Shown piece after piece: positions 7,076 to 7,377 of a stretch of DNA of 7,377 bases. The DNA is taken from NCBI GenBank assembly GCA_014874305.1, contig JACWAO010000093.1, positions 1 to 7,377 of the forward strand, in the 5' to 3' direction. The position numbers were made by a program, and so were the translations under genes. A model generated the notes under the pieces. It did no database searches. It had not been told where the DNA came from and saw only the letters and a list, made by a program, of their open reading frames with translations. How positions within the stretch are numbered: position 1 is the first letter of the stretch; the number at the start of each line of letters is the position of its first letter. Origin of the DNA: Candidatus Colwelliibacteriota bacterium. GTDB taxonomy: Bacteria; Patescibacteriota; Minisyncoccia; UBA6257; Colwellbacteraceae.

Positions 7076-7377
7076 TCAAAACCGTACCTTGACCGGCTCT
7101 TTCTCCTCCTCGGTAGCGGTTTCAAAGAAGCTTACCCCCTTCACTCCGAAAGCTCCGGCAACGATATTCGTGGGGAATATTTTTATAAGAGTATTCAAGT
7201 CTCTCGCAGTCGAGTTATAGAAACGCCTCGAGGCCTGAATCTTGTCCTCGGTGTCGGTCAGCTCGTCCTGCAGTTTAAGAAAGTTCTCGTTCGCCTTAAG
7301 ATTCGGGTAATTCTCGGCAACGGCAAAAAGAGACTTAAGGGTTCCTGAGAGCGCGTTTTCCGCCTTATCTCTTTCTA
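7076..7377 (-). CDS. lemA: LemA family protein, N-terminus outside window
   Basis: The frame enters at the right edge and ends at TGA (7076-7078), giving the last 99 residues, about half of a typical LemA of roughly 185. Recognisable family sequence includes ENALSGTLKSLFAVAENYPN followed by LKANENFLKLQDEL, then TEDKIQASRRFYNSTARDLN and the hydrophobic FPTNIVAGAFGVKGVSFFE near the end. LemA proteins have an N-terminal membrane anchor (not visible here) and a helical-bundle domain; their biochemical role is poorly defined, but lemA often sits next to htpX, as here. The tail after the family core is a short Glu/Lys stretch. The reading frame is intact. Confidence 0.96.
   Translation of the reverse strand, partial: ERDKAENALSGTLKSLFAVAENYPNLKANENFLKLQDELTDTEDKIQASRRFYNSTARDLNTLIKIFPTNIVAGAFGVKGVSFFETATEEEKEPVKVRF

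Noticed and set aside
6991..7125. Extension of HtpX by 45 residues to an upstream ATG at 7125
   Set aside because: It would overlap the lemA end, read through the heptamer repeat and add an Arg-rich tail not seen in the family; MASVYSYKDSNIRK is the natural start.

Overview
The window looks like a chromosomal segment from a Candidate Phyla Radiation (Patescibacteria, probably Parcubacteria-like) bacterium. This is an inference from gene style, not a database result. The signs are a short LemA and HtpX pair, large acidic lysine/glutamate-rich proteins without homologues I can name, a single-TM VirD4/TraG-type ATPase preceded by a small overlapping gene, and tight spacing. Base composition looks moderate (near 50% GC). 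All genes that I accept lie on the minus strand, so the biological order runs from the right edge to the left edge.

Right part (about 6100-7377): the C-terminal 99 codons of LemA, then an 85-base spacer, then HtpX, a membrane zinc metallopeptidase. The spacer is mostly a 63-base array of nine degenerate heptamers that can also fold into a strong hairpin. HtpX is followed after 4 bases by a 612-residue uncharacterised soluble protein (4257-6095). This protein carries its own HExxH motif (HENAH), so two unrelated putative metallopeptidases sit side by side.

Middle part (about 1422-4183): after a 73-base gap containing an AT-rich imperfect inverted repeat, there is a 136-residue unknown protein. 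Its stop overlaps (ATGA) the start of a 784-residue type IV secretion/conjugation-like ATPase with an N-terminal membrane segment, Walker A, Walker B and a TraG-like C-terminal half. The two are almost certainly translationally coupled.

Left part (1-1421): an 85-base gap with a plausible sigma70 promoter leads into a long reading frame that runs off the left edge (at least 445 codons). It encodes a protein of low-complexity Pro/Glu/Ala linkers, one small globular block and coiled-coil repeats. Its start is ambiguous because an attractive upstream ATG lies in a different frame, separated by a single base at a TTTT run.

Taken together, the window pairs membrane-protein quality control (LemA, HtpX, perhaps the second HExxH protein) with a DNA- or protein-pumping membrane ATPase. 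Whether the two halves form one system is not shown by the sequence. The most unusual DNA-level signal is the heptameric array between lemA and htpX. No tRNA, rRNA, CRISPR array, insertion sequence or strong intrinsic terminator was seen.
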